A DNA stretch of 33,237 bases from CAYFMS01 sp964491425. GTDB taxonomy: Bacteria; Patescibacteriota; Patescibacteriia; UBA9934. The stretch covers positions 1 to 33,237 of the forward strand of contig CAZBFR010000002.1 in assembly GCA_964491425.1 (NCBI GenBank), read 5' to 3'. Position numbers and translations under genes: made by a program. Every line of letters starts with the position of its first letter. Position 1 is the first letter of the stretch. Of the stretch, positions 1-7,468 are shown piece after piece. The notes beneath the pieces are model-generated. The model was given only the letters and a program-made list of their open reading frames with translations. It ran no database searches and was not told the DNA's origin.

Positions 1-19
1 TCGCGCACAAAGGCTCGGA

Positions 20-48
20 TTGACGGGGACATGAAAATCCCCTATAGT
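20..48 (+). promoter_or_regulatory. Sigma70-type promoter of rpsO
   Basis: TTGACG at 20-25 and TATAGT at 43-48 are separated by exactly 17 nt, a near-consensus housekeeping promoter. Predicted transcription start is about 55, giving rpsO a leader of roughly 70 nt. That is long for this window, where many resident genes appear to have almost no leader. Confidence 0.8.
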
Positions 49-126
49 CCGCATATAACTTAGCCGTCCCCTTGGAGACCCAAATGAGCCCGGGTTTCTC
101 GGAGGCACGGATGAACAAATCAACCT

Positions 127-405
127 ATGCTCAGCAAATTACAAAAGCAAAAGCTCATCGACAAATACAAGACTCACGAGAAGGACACGGGTTCGCCACA
201 AGTCCAAATCGCAATCTTGACCGCGGAAGTGAAGGACCTTACGAAACACTTACGCATGCACAAAAAGGACTTCTCCTCACGACGAGGACTCCTTAAGAAG
301 GTTGTCGAGCGACGCCGACTCCTTAAGTACCTTGAACGCGAAGACCAAAAGGCGTACGATGTACTTGTCGAGGATCTCGGACTTCGAGTTGCAAAAACTG
401 TTTAA
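127..405 (+). CDS. rpsO: 30S ribosomal protein S15 (uS15)
   Basis: Small-subunit protein that binds the central domain of 16S rRNA early in 30S assembly. The 92-residue product matches the family along its length (about 89 residues is usual): it contains the hallmark DTGSPQVQ, the helix around TKHLRMHKKDF, and SRRGLLKKVVERRRLLKYL. The ATG at 127 gives the expected N terminus. No Shine-Dalgarno sits at a normal distance; a GGAGG at 101-105 lies 21 nt upstream and instead fits an out-of-frame ATG at 111. The leader can fold (75-81 with 92-100), and rpsO leaders are autoregulatory in several bacteria, so feedback control is possible but unproven. A terminator follows; pnp lies two genes downstream, the classic rpsO-pnp neighbourhood. 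Confidence 0.98.
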   Translation: MLSKLQKQKLIDKYKTHEKDTGSPQVQIAILTAEVKDLTKHLRMHKKDFSSRRGLLKKVVERRRLLKYLEREDQKAYDVLVEDLGLRVAKTV

Positions 406-411
406 TAATGA

Positions 412-442
412 AGCCCGCCTAGCGCGGGTTTCTCTCTTTTTT
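412..442 (+). terminator. Intrinsic terminator after rpsO
   Basis: GC hairpin: arms 414-418 and 424-428, 5-nt loop, followed by a T-rich tract (429-442). It ends only 8 nt before the next start codon at 451, so the downstream NYN gene needs read-through or a promoter inside or next to the terminator. Confidence 0.85.
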
Positions 443-450
443 AAAAAACT

Positions 451-1131
451 ATGCTTATAGCTACAGACCGACGCGTTGGCGTTTTTATCGATGTACAAAA
501 CATGTACTACAGTGCCCGAAATATTTTTAACCGGAAAGTAAATTTTCCAAATATCGTAAAGGATGTTGTTGGCCCTGGGAAACTTATTCGTGCGATCGCC
601 TACACGGTCGCGACGCCCGGAGGCGAGGAGACACCGTTCTTTGACGCCCTTCGTAAAAATGGAATTGAGGTCATGGCAAAAGATCTCCAAGAGTTCGAGG
701 GAGGAAATAAGAAAGGGGATTGGGACGTTGGGCTTACGATCGACGTTGTACGGATGATCGACATGCTCGACGTTGTCGTCGTTGTGTCGGGGGACGGTGA
801 CTTTATTCCGCTTGCAGACTACGTACGCGGCCGAGGACGTATTTTTCACACAGCGTCGTTTAGAGAGTCTACCTCGAGTGCCCTTATCGAAAGCGTCGAC
901 GTCTACACAAACCTTTCGGCGGACAAGAAGCGATTCCTTCTTCCAGAGCGGGGAGACGAGCGAGAGGAAGGGGAAAAGCCGGCCCGAGCACCAAGACGAA
1001 AGTCCGCGCCAAAACAAGAGAAGGTAGAGACGGGGTACAGTGGAGACGACGCAATGTTCCTCGAAGAACATGACGACAATGAACCCATTGAAAAAATGGA
1101 AGAAGGACGATCGAAACGATTAAGCTTTTAG
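451..1131 (+). CDS. NYN-domain protein, LabA/DUF88-like putative RNase
   Basis: Likely PIN-fold, metal-dependent ribonuclease of the NYN (LabA/DUF88) family. Signature acidic positions are present: the FIDVQN motif at residues 12-17 (D14), KGDWDVGLTID around 88-98 (D90, D92, D98) and SGDGDF at 113-118. The fold ends near residue 155; the remaining 70 residues are a charged, low-complexity tail rich in E, R and K, perhaps for RNA or partner binding. It sits between rpsO and pnp, 5 nt before the pnp start, so a role in RNA processing alongside polynucleotide phosphorylase is a reasonable inference. The ATG at 451 is the only good start; no Shine-Dalgarno is visible and the codon is 8 nt past the rpsO terminator. 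RNA substrate unknown. Confidence 0.88.
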   Translation: MLIATDRRVGVFIDVQNMYYSARNIFNRKVNFPNIVKDVVGPGKLIRAIAYTVATPGGEETPFFDALRKNGIEVMAKDLQEFEGGNKKGDWDVGLTIDVVRMIDMLDVVVVVSGDGDFIPLADYVRGRGRIFHTASFRESTSSALIESVDVYTNLSADKKRFLLPERGDEREEGEKPARAPRRKSAPKQEKVETGYSGDDAMFLEEHDDNEPIEKMEEGRSKRLSF

Positions 1132-1136
1132 CACAT

Positions 1137-3392
1137 ATGGAAAAACAACGATTTACAACAAAGGTAGGGGAAAAAGAATTGATTATTGAGGTGGGAGCAT
1201 TTGCGCAATCCGCAAACGCGTCCGTCCTTGTACAGATGGGTGAGACGGTCGTTCTTGCGACGGCGGTTATGAGTTCGGAAACCCGTGATATGGATTTCTT
1301 CCCGCTCATGGTTGAGTACGAAGAGAAGCTTTACGCGGCGGGACGAATTAAGGGGTCACGCTTTATCAAGCGCGAGGGTCGACCGACCGACGAAGCGGTT
1401 CTTGTTGCGCGCTTTATTGACCGTGCAATCCGCCCACTCTTTAACGGAAGTATTAAGAACGAAGTACAAGTCATTGTTTCCGTTCTTGCGTTCGACGAAG
1501 AACATGACCCGGATATTCTCGGGCTCATCGGAGCATCAGCGGCACTCCATATCAGCGATATTCCATGGAATGGACCGATCGGAGCGGTGCGTATGTCGAA
1601 GATTTCGGAAAACTGGATTTTCAACCCGACCTACACCGAGCGCCTCACAACAAAATTTGATCTTGACCTTGCCGGTACACCGGAAAAAATCGTGATGATC
1701 GAGATGGAGGGGGATGAAGCGAAGGAAGACGAACTTCTCGAAGCGTTCAAGCTTGGAGGCGCATCGCTCAAGCCGGTAATTGAACTTATCGAGACCGTTC
1801 GCGCACAAGTTGGAAAGCCGAAAAAGGATCTTCTTACACCAAAAAATGACGCTGAAAAGGCAAAACGCGAAGAAAAAGAAGCGCTTATCGCCGAGGCTCG
1901 AACGTTCCTACGCGAGCGAATGGCAGATCTCTTTTTCTCGGCGCCTATTACAAAGAAGTCCGTACGCAATGAAAAGAAAGATCAGCTTAAAGCGGAAACA
2001 ATTGCTCACTTTACGGAAAAGGGATGGACTCCGGACCAAATTAAGGTTGCGACAGGGCTTATTTACGACTTCGTTCAAGAGGAGGCTTCGCGTTACATTA
2101 TCGAGAAGGGGCAACGTATCGACGGTCGAGGAATCGAAGAAATTCGACCGCTTACAATCGACGTCGGGATCCTTCCTCGTGTTCACGGATCGGGTCACTT
2201 CAACCGCGGAGGCACGCAGGTTCTCTCGATCTGTACACTTGGAGCCCCTGGAGATCAACAAACGCTCGACGGAATGGAGCTCGTTGGGGAAAAGCGTTAC
2301 ATGCACCACTACAATTTCCCTCCGTTCTCGGTGGGGGAGGCGAAACCGCTTCGAGGAGCGTCTCGCCGTGATATTGGACACGGAGCGCTCGCCGAAAAGG
2401 CTGTACGCCGAATGCTTCCGGAAAAGGAAACCTTCCCGTACACGATTCGCGTCGTTTCCGAAGTCCTCGACTCGAATGGTTCATCGTCGATGGCCTCAAC
2501 CTGTGCCTCAACCCTCGCCCTTATGGACGCCGGTGTTCCGCTTCGTAAACCGGTAGCGGGTATCGCGATGGGACTCGCTTCAAACGGAAGCGCCTACCGC
2601 GTTATTACCGATCTTCAAGACGTGGAAGACGGCCAGGGAGGAATGGACTTTAAGATTACGGGAACAAAGGACGGCGTAACCGCAATCCAAATGGACACAA
2701 AGACCGAAGGATTAACAATGGAAATCATTGCGCAAACCCTTACACAAGCGTACACCGCGCGTCTTTCAATCCTTGACGCGATGGCAAAGGTAATCGCCGA
2801 GCCACGAGCAGAACTCTCGCCAAACGCTCCACGTATCACGAGCCTCACGATTAATCCGGAAAAGATCCGAGAAGTGATCGGACCGGGAGGAAAGATGATC
2901 AACGAGATCATTGAAAAAACCGGTGTTGTTTCGATCGATATCGAACAATCAGGACTCGTTATGATCACCGCGAAAAACGGAGAGTCGGCGAAAAAAGCCT
3001 TCGATTGGATCCACAACATGACCCGGGAGATCGAAGCGGGAGAGCTTTTCGAAGGAACGGTAACGCGACTTATGGACTTTGGAGCATTCGTTGAATGCCT
3101 TCCTGGAAAAGAAGGTCTCGTGCATATTTCCGAGCTCGCCCCTTGGCGAGTCGCGAAGGTCGATGATATCGTACAGGTCGGAGACAAGGTTAAAGTAAAG
3201 GTCATTGAAATCGACGACATGGGTCGAACCAACTTGTCGATGAAACAAGCGGAAGGCAACGTCTACACCGAGGAAATGAAGGCAAAGGCCGCAACCGGAG
3301 CACCAGCCGGAAGACCGCAAGGTGGTGGAAGGCCACAAAGACCACAGGGAGGCCAAGGACCGCGCGGACCTCGACGACCGTTCTCTAGATAA
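1137..3392 (+). CDS. pnp: Polyribonucleotide nucleotidyltransferase (PNPase)
   Basis: Phosphorolytic 3'-5' exoribonuclease that degrades RNA using phosphate, releasing nucleoside diphosphates. The 751-residue product has the full architecture: a first RNase PH domain (about 10-145), the helical linker, a second RNase PH domain (about 335-555, with FNRGGTQVLS and SNGSSSMAS), a KH domain (about 575-635, with the VIGPGGKMI loop) and an S1 domain (about 645-715). The C terminus ends in a G/R/P/Q-rich tail (RPQGGGRPQRPQ-type repeats), probably an extra RNA-binding extension. Start at 1137 aligns with family N termini; no clear Shine-Dalgarno. One nucleotide separates its TAA from the next ATG, suggesting coupled translation with the 3394 gene. 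Confidence 0.98.
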   Translation: MEKQRFTTKVGEKELIIEVGAFAQSANASVLVQMGETVVLATAVMSSETRDMDFFPLMVEYEEKLYAAGRIKGSRFIKREGRPTDEAVLVARFIDRAIRPLFNGSIKNEVQVIVSVLAFDEEHDPDILGLIGASAALHISDIPWNGPIGAVRMSKISENWIFNPTYTERLTTKFDLDLAGTPEKIVMIEMEGDEAKEDELLEAFKLGGASLKPVIELIETVRAQVGKPKKDLLTPKNDAEKAKREEKEALIAEARTFLRERMADLFFSAPITKKSVRNEKKDQLKAETIAHFTEKGWTPDQIKVATGLIYDFVQEEASRYIIEKGQRIDGRGIEEIRPLTIDVGILPRVHGSGHFNRGGTQVLSICTLGAPGDQQTLDGMELVGEKRYMHHYNFPPFSVGEAKPLRGASRRDIGHGALAEKAVRRMLPEKETFPYTIRVVSEVLDSNGSSSMASTCASTLALMDAGVPLRKPVAGIAMGLASNGSAYRVITDLQDVEDGQGGMDFKITGTKDGVTAIQMDTKTEGLTMEIIAQTLTQAYTARLSILDAMAKVIAEPRAELSPNAPRITSLTINPEKIREVIGPGGKMINEIIEKTGVVSIDIEQSGLVMITAKNGESAKKAFDWIHNMTREIEAGELFEGTVTRLMDFGAFVECLPGKEGLVHISELAPWRVAKVDDIVQVGDKVKVKVIEIDDMGRTNLSMKQAEGNVYTEEMKAKAATGAPAGRPQGGGRPQRPQGGQGPRGPRRPFSR

Positions 3393-3393
3393 C

Positions 3394-4485
3394 ATGGACA
3401 ATCTCTCAATTTCACTTACAGAGCGCAGGGCCCGCCAAACAGAATGGCGGGTTTTTGCGATTAGTCTCGCCTCCGGAGTCCTATTTGCCGTATTTCTTTT
3501 CGTGTTTTTTGCCCTGACGCAGTCTCTTCGTACGATAAGTAGCGTAGCGGACGAGCAAGTCGAAACGATCGCGTTCAAAAATACCCGAAGTGCGAAGGCT
3601 CTCGCGTATACACTCACTCTACCTATCGATAAGACGCCATTTTCGCTCAACGAACTCGTCGATACGCGAGCAAAGAGCATTGCGTTCCACTATAAAGAGG
3701 GGGCCTTCGTCGGTTTTTCACTCGACCACGCGCCAGAGTCCATTCTTTCAAAAGCGGTTACAGCGGGACTCGTCGCACAAACGAACGACGGCATTACAAC
3801 AATTACCGTCGTTCCAATTTCACTTTCGAATAATCCAAAATCGCCCTTCGTTTTCCGCACACTCTTCTCTCAGGGACTACATAAGAACGAATTGGGACAA
3901 TCAAGAGTTACGCTCAAACGAGGGAGCCTTACTTTGTCAACCGGAAGCACTCCGTTTACGACAAATTCTGCCCATTTACCAAGTGGCAGTGTTGTGACCG
4001 CGGTAAGTAATACCAGCGGATCTGAATTAATTTACGGCATGGGTCCTTACCGACTTATTACAGGATCAATTGGCGAAAGTCCGTTTTTCCATTTAACAAC
4101 ATCGTCCATACTACAAACGGACAGCCTTATCGAGATAGGTGCCGAACTAAGCGCTCGAACTGTTTTGTCTACGCAGGCGTTGACAACAGAAGATGGGTTT
4201 TTTAGAGAGCACGTAAACGGAAAACGAACCGAGCCGGTAATAACAAGCGACGGGGACATCACTACAATAACGTTTAGCGCCAGATCAACCGCAATCTACA
4301 TCGTAAAAACCCAAGAAATCACAACAATTACAAATATTCCACCGTCTCCAGAGCTTGTTTCATACGATGTTAAGAGCGCTTGCCTTAAAAGGGCGCATAG
4401 TTTTGCTCTCAATTCAGAATCATTTACGTCACCAATCGTCAAAGAACTCGCAGAAAGCAAGAAACGTCTTCGAATCTGTTTTTAA
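3394..4485 (+). CDS. Unknown single-pass membrane protein
   Basis: No family recognised. The 363-residue product has a short basic N terminus, one strong transmembrane helix at about residues 23-43 (SLASGVLFAVFLFVFFAL), then about 320 residues rich in S, T and hydrophobic beta-like segments, predicted outside the membrane. A cluster of Cys (SACLKRA and the last three residues ICF) lies near the C terminus. The frame stays open upstream to 3322, inside pnp, but the ATG at 3394 is 1 nt after the pnp stop, the same stop-N-start spacing seen at 25227/25229 and 26197/26199, so it is preferred. It is the last gene before the DnaA-box palindrome. Surface or envelope role is only an inference. Confidence 0.8.
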   Translation: MDNLSISLTERRARQTEWRVFAISLASGVLFAVFLFVFFALTQSLRTISSVADEQVETIAFKNTRSAKALAYTLTLPIDKTPFSLNELVDTRAKSIAFHYKEGAFVGFSLDHAPESILSKAVTAGLVAQTNDGITTITVVPISLSNNPKSPFVFRTLFSQGLHKNELGQSRVTLKRGSLTLSTGSTPFTTNSAHLPSGSVVTAVSNTSGSELIYGMGPYRLITGSIGESPFFHLTTSSILQTDSLIEIGAELSARTVLSTQALTTEDGFFREHVNGKRTEPVITSDGDITTITFSARSTAIYIVKTQEITTITNIPPSPELVSYDVKSACLKRAHSFALNSESFTSPIVKELAESKKRLRICF

Positions 4486-4490
4486 CAAGA

Positions 4491-4568
4491 ACTGTGGATA
4501 ACTTGTGGGATATGCATAAGTTATCCACAGGAATTAAAAAAATGTGTGAGAAAAATTGTCCACACATT
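4491..4568. promoter_or_regulatory. Two inverted repeats carrying DnaA-box-like sites
   Basis: A perfect 13-bp inverted repeat (4492-4504 and 4518-4530, 13-nt spacer) has arms reading CTGTGGATAACTT and its complement; each arm contains a perfect TTATCCACA-type DnaA box, in opposite orientations. A second inverted repeat (4541-4548 / 4561-4568) overlaps a third, one-mismatch box, TTGTCCACA at 4556-4564. No T tract follows, so these are not ordinary terminators. The cluster lies just upstream of the promoter at 4602 and about 6.7 kb from dnaA. It may be a DnaA-titration or DnaA-responsive control site, or part of a second origin-like element. Confidence 0.65.
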
Positions 4569-4601
4569 AGAAAAACCCTTTATTTTCGAACTATTTTGTT
4601 G

Positions 4602-4629
4602 TTGACTATTTGTGTTCAAGGTTTATACT
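4602..4629 (+). promoter_or_regulatory. Strong promoter of the putative structured RNA
   Basis: TTGACT at 4602-4607, 16-nt spacer, TATACT at 4624-4629; predicted start near 4636. No plausible protein gene begins within the next 390 nt; the DksA-like gene downstream has its own promoter. Confidence 0.75.
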
Positions 4630-4635
4630 AATAGT

Positions 4636-5010
4636 AGTTCCTTCAACAATTCCCGTTTGCCGGGTTCGCCGGCATGACACGGGGGAGGTTCCCCGAATCC
4701 CACACCTGAAAGTCAGCTGCTTTCGGGACAATCGTTCGGGGCACATCCCACTACTGTACTGTGATGCTTGTGCACTGGGGGTGCACACACATCAGGTTTG
4801 CGCGCAAAGGCCCGTAGACCACTTCATGGTAGAGTAGGATGTCAGTTTTTACATGGTATGCGCGCCGACTGGCCACTGCGTTGTTCCGATCAAGAAATTG
4901 GTCGTAAAAACCCAGTGACCACGAACGGTGTCAACCGTGTCGTGGGCACTACCGCTCCGGCCTATCTTAGAAAAAGCCGCGAGCAACCGTGCCCTCTTTC
5001 TTTTTCTAAA
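4636..5010 (+). ncRNA. Putative structured non-coding RNA, about 375 nt, family unknown
   Basis: A gene-less interval with its own promoter and many self-complementary elements. Perfect or near-perfect helices: 4658-4663/4669-4674 (loop GTTCG); 4691-4697/4735-4741 enclosing 4705-4712/4720-4727; 4762-4766/4790-4794 enclosing 4769-4775/4781-4787; 4845-4852/4904-4911; a long nested stem 4914-4917/4947-4950, 4919-4924/4940-4945, 4925-4929/4934-4938 around a GTCA loop; and 4967-4976/5000-5009 (10 bp). I compared it by eye with RNase P RNA (no GAAAGUCC/ACAGAA core), tmRNA (no tRNA-like ends or tag ending in LAA), SRP RNA and 6S RNA, and none fits. Short open frames in it look random. The 3' end is uncertain; the U/C-rich last helix may mark it. 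Existence as an RNA is inferred, not shown. Confidence 0.6.
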
Positions 5011-5025
5011 ATTTTACCCATTTTC

Positions 5026-5054
5026 TTGCCATGGAAGGCCGTCTAGGCTATGCT
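5026..5054 (+). promoter_or_regulatory. Promoter of the DksA/TraR-like gene
   Basis: TTGCCA at 5026-5031 and TATGCT at 5049-5054 with a 17-nt spacer. Predicted start about 5061 leaves an 18-nt leader with no Shine-Dalgarno before the ATG at 5079. Confidence 0.65.
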
Positions 5055-5078
5055 GACCCATATCCTAACCCTGTCCTT

Positions 5079-5465
5079 ATGGCAAAAACAAAAGCTCACA
5101 GCGAGGCATTCGTTTCCGAAATGCGAACCGTCCTACAGAAAGAAAAGGAAAAGCTAGCCGCCGCCCTTAGCCGCCTTTCAAACAAGAACTCGTCAACAAA
5201 TGCTTACGAGGCACATTTTCCTGACTACGGGGACGATGAGGACGAAAATGCAATCGAAATCGCGGATTACACAAACAATATTCAAGTTCAGCAAGAACTT
5301 GAAAAGGCAGTTCGAGATGTCGATACGGCACTTGATCGGATAGACAAGGGCGTGTACGGAATTTGCAAATACACGGGCGAACTTATCAGCGAAGACCGAC
5401 TTCGAGCCCGTCCAACCTCCACTTCATCTGTCGCTAGTAAAAAAACCCTTACTCAAGAACGATAA
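5079..5465 (+). CDS. DksA/TraR-family protein lacking most zinc ligands
   Basis: Relative of DksA/TraR proteins, which enter the RNA polymerase secondary channel and modulate initiation. The 128-residue product has an N-terminal coiled-coil-forming stretch (about 5-40), an acidic region (DYGDDEDEN), and the C-terminal signature DTALDRIDKGVYGICKYTGELISEDRLRARP. In zinc-binding members this reads CxxCG...CxxC; here only the first Cys remains (C-K-Y-T-G) and the second pair is absent (TSTSSV), as in Cys-poor members of the family. The frame extends upstream to 5031, but that start lies inside the predicted promoter, so the ATG at 5079 is chosen. A terminator follows the stop at once, and lspA overlaps the 3' end in another frame. 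Target and physiological role unknown. Confidence 0.85.
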   Translation: MAKTKAHSEAFVSEMRTVLQKEKEKLAAALSRLSNKNSSTNAYEAHFPDYGDDEDENAIEIADYTNNIQVQQELEKAVRDVDTALDRIDKGVYGICKYTGELISEDRLRARPTSTSSVASKKTLTQER

Positions 5466-5907
5466 AAAAACTCGGCAAGCATTCCTTTTTACGCTTGCTG
5501 GTTTTTTTATTCTCGTTTCAGACTGGCTCTTAAAGCAATTTGCAATCAATAATTTAGAAGAGATTACGTCGCCCGCCGGTCCCTTTTTCGACTTTGCACT
5601 CTATAAAAACCCCGGCGTCGCGTTTAGCGCACCGATTCCTCTCCCAATCGTTGTCGTGATAACGATTGTTGCGGTACTCTTCCTTGCCCGTATCGCTCTA
5701 CGAGCACGAACCGTAGAGCCTCTCGCGAGCGTCGGCGCACTTTTTATGATCTTTGGGGCTCTCGGAAATCTTACCGATCGCCTCGTCCACGGATTTACAA
5801 TTGATTATCTCGTTATTTTTTCTCGAAGTGTGATCAATTTCTCGGATATCCTCATCCTCCTTGGACTTTTTCTCCTACTAAGCTACCATAGCACTATCCC
5901 CCACTAA
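5428..5907 (+). CDS. lspA: Lipoprotein signal peptidase II, non-canonical start
   Basis: Membrane aspartyl peptidase that removes signal peptides from prolipoproteins after diacylglyceryl addition. Family motifs are clear: SDWLLKQF at the end of helix 1, NPGVAFS (residues 61-67), GALGNLTDRLVHGFTIDYL (109-127) and NFSDI (137-141); D126 and D140 fit the catalytic pair. Four hydrophobic segments are present. The reading frame, open from the stop at 5341, has no ATG, GTG or TTG before the first helix; the first ATG (5656) is far too late. CTG at 5428 would give 159 residues, a normal length, overlapping the DksA-like gene by 38 nt. Alternatives are a frameshifted DksA-LspA fusion at the A7 run 5439-5445 or a one-base sequence error. 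The rpsO-like terminator at 5473-5508 lies inside the coding region of helix 1. Confidence 0.85.
   Translation: MSLVKKPLLKNDKKTRQAFLFTLAGFFILVSDWLLKQFAINNLEEITSPAGPFFDFALYKNPGVAFSAPIPLPIVVVITIVAVLFLARIALRARTVEPLASVGALFMIFGALGNLTDRLVHGFTIDYLVIFSRSVINFSDILILLGLFLLLSYHSTIPH
5473..5508 (+). terminator. Intrinsic terminator embedded in lspA coding sequence
   Basis: Arms 5473-5480 and 5493-5500 (8 bp, one G-U pair), 12-nt loop, then T7 at 5502-5508. It starts 7 nt after the DksA-like stop, the right place for that gene's terminator, yet in the lspA frame it encodes part of the first membrane helix. lspA expression would therefore depend on read-through. Confidence 0.7.
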
Positions 5908-5932
5908 GAAATAGGCTCCCCGCTTATCGATT

Positions 5933-7468
5933 ATGGGTTCTTTTTTTATTCCGTCTTGTTCGGTTATTGGTATTTCCGCGTTTCCTGTACGTGTTGAGGT
6001 AGATAGTGCTCGAGGGCTTCCAAAATGTATCATCGTCGGACTTCCCGACGTAGCGGTCACAGAGTCCCGCGAACGCGTTCGTTCTGCAATCGTAAATAGT
6101 GGTTTCACGTTCCCAAGAACGCGTATCACGATTAATCTTGCGCCAGCGTCAATGAAAAAGAGCGGGCCGGTTTTCGATCTCCCAATCGCAATCGCTCTCC
6201 TTTGTGCGACGGGGGTTTTAGACGCAAAAACACTTTCCCCGTACCTCTTTTACGGCGAGCTCGGTCTCGACGGAACGCTCGCATACACGAAAAACACACT
6301 TCCCGTCGCTCTTCTTGCAAAAGAGCTCGGGAGTCGGGGAGTCATCATTCCAGAAGAGTCAACGAAAGAAGCGGGGCTTGTTAGCGACGTTCCTCTTTAC
6401 GGAGTAGAAACCCTCCGCGCGCTTGTCGAGGCACTTAAATCGGGAACGCTCAAGGAAAGCGAAAAAAGAGCTACACGATACGTGGAGCGTAGTCACCTTG
6501 ATTTTAAGGACGTAAAAGGACATGGATTTGCAAAACGCGGGCTCGAAATCGCGATAAGCGGGGGACATAACGCGCTTCTTTCAGGTCCCCCGGGATCTGG
6601 AAAGACACTTCTTGCAAAAACCTGCACCTCAATCCTTCCTCCACTCTCGTTTAACGAAGCGATCGAGGTCACAACGCTTCGCGCCGCCGTCGAGGAGACC
6701 GATAGACTTATACAAGAACGCCCTTTCCGCGCCCCACACCATAGCGCTTCGCTTCCTGCAATTCTCGGCGGAGGAACCCTCCCTCGACCAGGAGAACTTT
6801 CGCTTGCCCACCTCGGAATTCTCTTTCTCGACGAATTTCCGGAATTTTCAAGGGAGGTAATCGAAGGCCTTCGCCAACCGCTTGAAGACGGCGTAGTGAG
6901 CGTCTCTCGCGCAAACCAAACAATAGAGTTTCCCGCACGCGTTTCACTTCTTGCAACAATGAATCCCTGTCCTTGTGGCTACTTTGGGGATCGGGAAATC
7001 GCCTGTACTTGCCTTCCATTCAAACGAGAGGCCTATCGGTCAAAGCTTTCCGGCCCAATCCTTGATCGATTCGATCTCTTCGTCGAAGTACCAAAAATTG
7101 CCCACAAAGATCTTTACAAGGCGACGTCCGAAGAACCCTCGAGCGCTATCCTTGAACGAGTGAACGCGGCCAGGGAACGACAATCGTTTCGTTACAAAAA
7201 AGTCGGCATTACAACGAATGCCGAACTTTCCGCCCCTCTTCTTAAATCCCTCTGCCCACTCCCTCTAGAGCTCGAGGAAGAGCATACTCGTCTCTCAACG
7301 CGCCTTGCTCTATCAAGTCGCGCATCTTTACGCGTCCTAAAGGTCGCGCGAACAATCGCCGACCTCGCAAACGCAGACAGGGTTTCCTACACACACCTCC
7401 TCGAAGCCCTCCAGTATCGCCCTCGGTTCGCAACCATCTTTAACGGACGTAGGAAAGCGGGTTCATAA
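5933..7468 (+). CDS. comM: YifB/ComM-type Mg-chelatase-like AAA+ ATPase
   Basis: ComM family ATPase; in Gram-negative bacteria ComM is a hexameric helicase that drives branch migration during integration of transforming DNA. The 511-residue product is full length: N-terminal ChlI-like domain with GLPDVAVTESRERVRSAI (36-53) and INLAPASMKKSGPVFDLPIA; Walker A GPPGSGKT at 218-225; Walker B ILFLDE at 296-301; the family's Cys-rich MNPCPCGYFGD...CTC at 343-360; and the C-terminal helical lid. The ATG at 5933 gives a family-like N terminus; no Shine-Dalgarno is seen. The 3' end overlaps the convergent LysM/M23 gene by 29 nt. CPR cells take up DNA and often keep comM, so a role in natural transformation is plausible. 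Confidence 0.96.
   Translation: MGSFFIPSCSVIGISAFPVRVEVDSARGLPKCIIVGLPDVAVTESRERVRSAIVNSGFTFPRTRITINLAPASMKKSGPVFDLPIAIALLCATGVLDAKTLSPYLFYGELGLDGTLAYTKNTLPVALLAKELGSRGVIIPEESTKEAGLVSDVPLYGVETLRALVEALKSGTLKESEKRATRYVERSHLDFKDVKGHGFAKRGLEIAISGGHNALLSGPPGSGKTLLAKTCTSILPPLSFNEAIEVTTLRAAVEETDRLIQERPFRAPHHSASLPAILGGGTLPRPGELSLAHLGILFLDEFPEFSREVIEGLRQPLEDGVVSVSRANQTIEFPARVSLLATMNPCPCGYFGDREIACTCLPFKREAYRSKLSGPILDRFDLFVEVPKIAHKDLYKATSEEPSSAILERVNAARERQSFRYKKVGITTNAELSAPLLKSLCPLPLELEEEHTRLSTRLALSSRASLRVLKVARTIADLANADRVSYTHLLEALQYRPRFATIFNGRRKAGS

Noticed and set aside
277..1071. 264-codon minus-strand open frame over rpsO/NYN
   Set aside because: Crosses the rpsO terminator and runs antisense to the NYN motifs; product looks random.
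4636..5010. RNase P RNA, tmRNA or SRP RNA as identity of the structured RNA
   Set aside because: The conserved RNase P core words, the tRNA-like ends and tag of tmRNA, and the SRP apical loop were looked for on both strands by eye and not found. A covariance search could still overturn this.
4610..5046. Short open frames (75 and 92 codons) in the putative RNA gene
   Set aside because: No ribosome site, no recognisable protein features, and Cys/His/Arg-rich random-looking products; the paired helices explain the sequence better.
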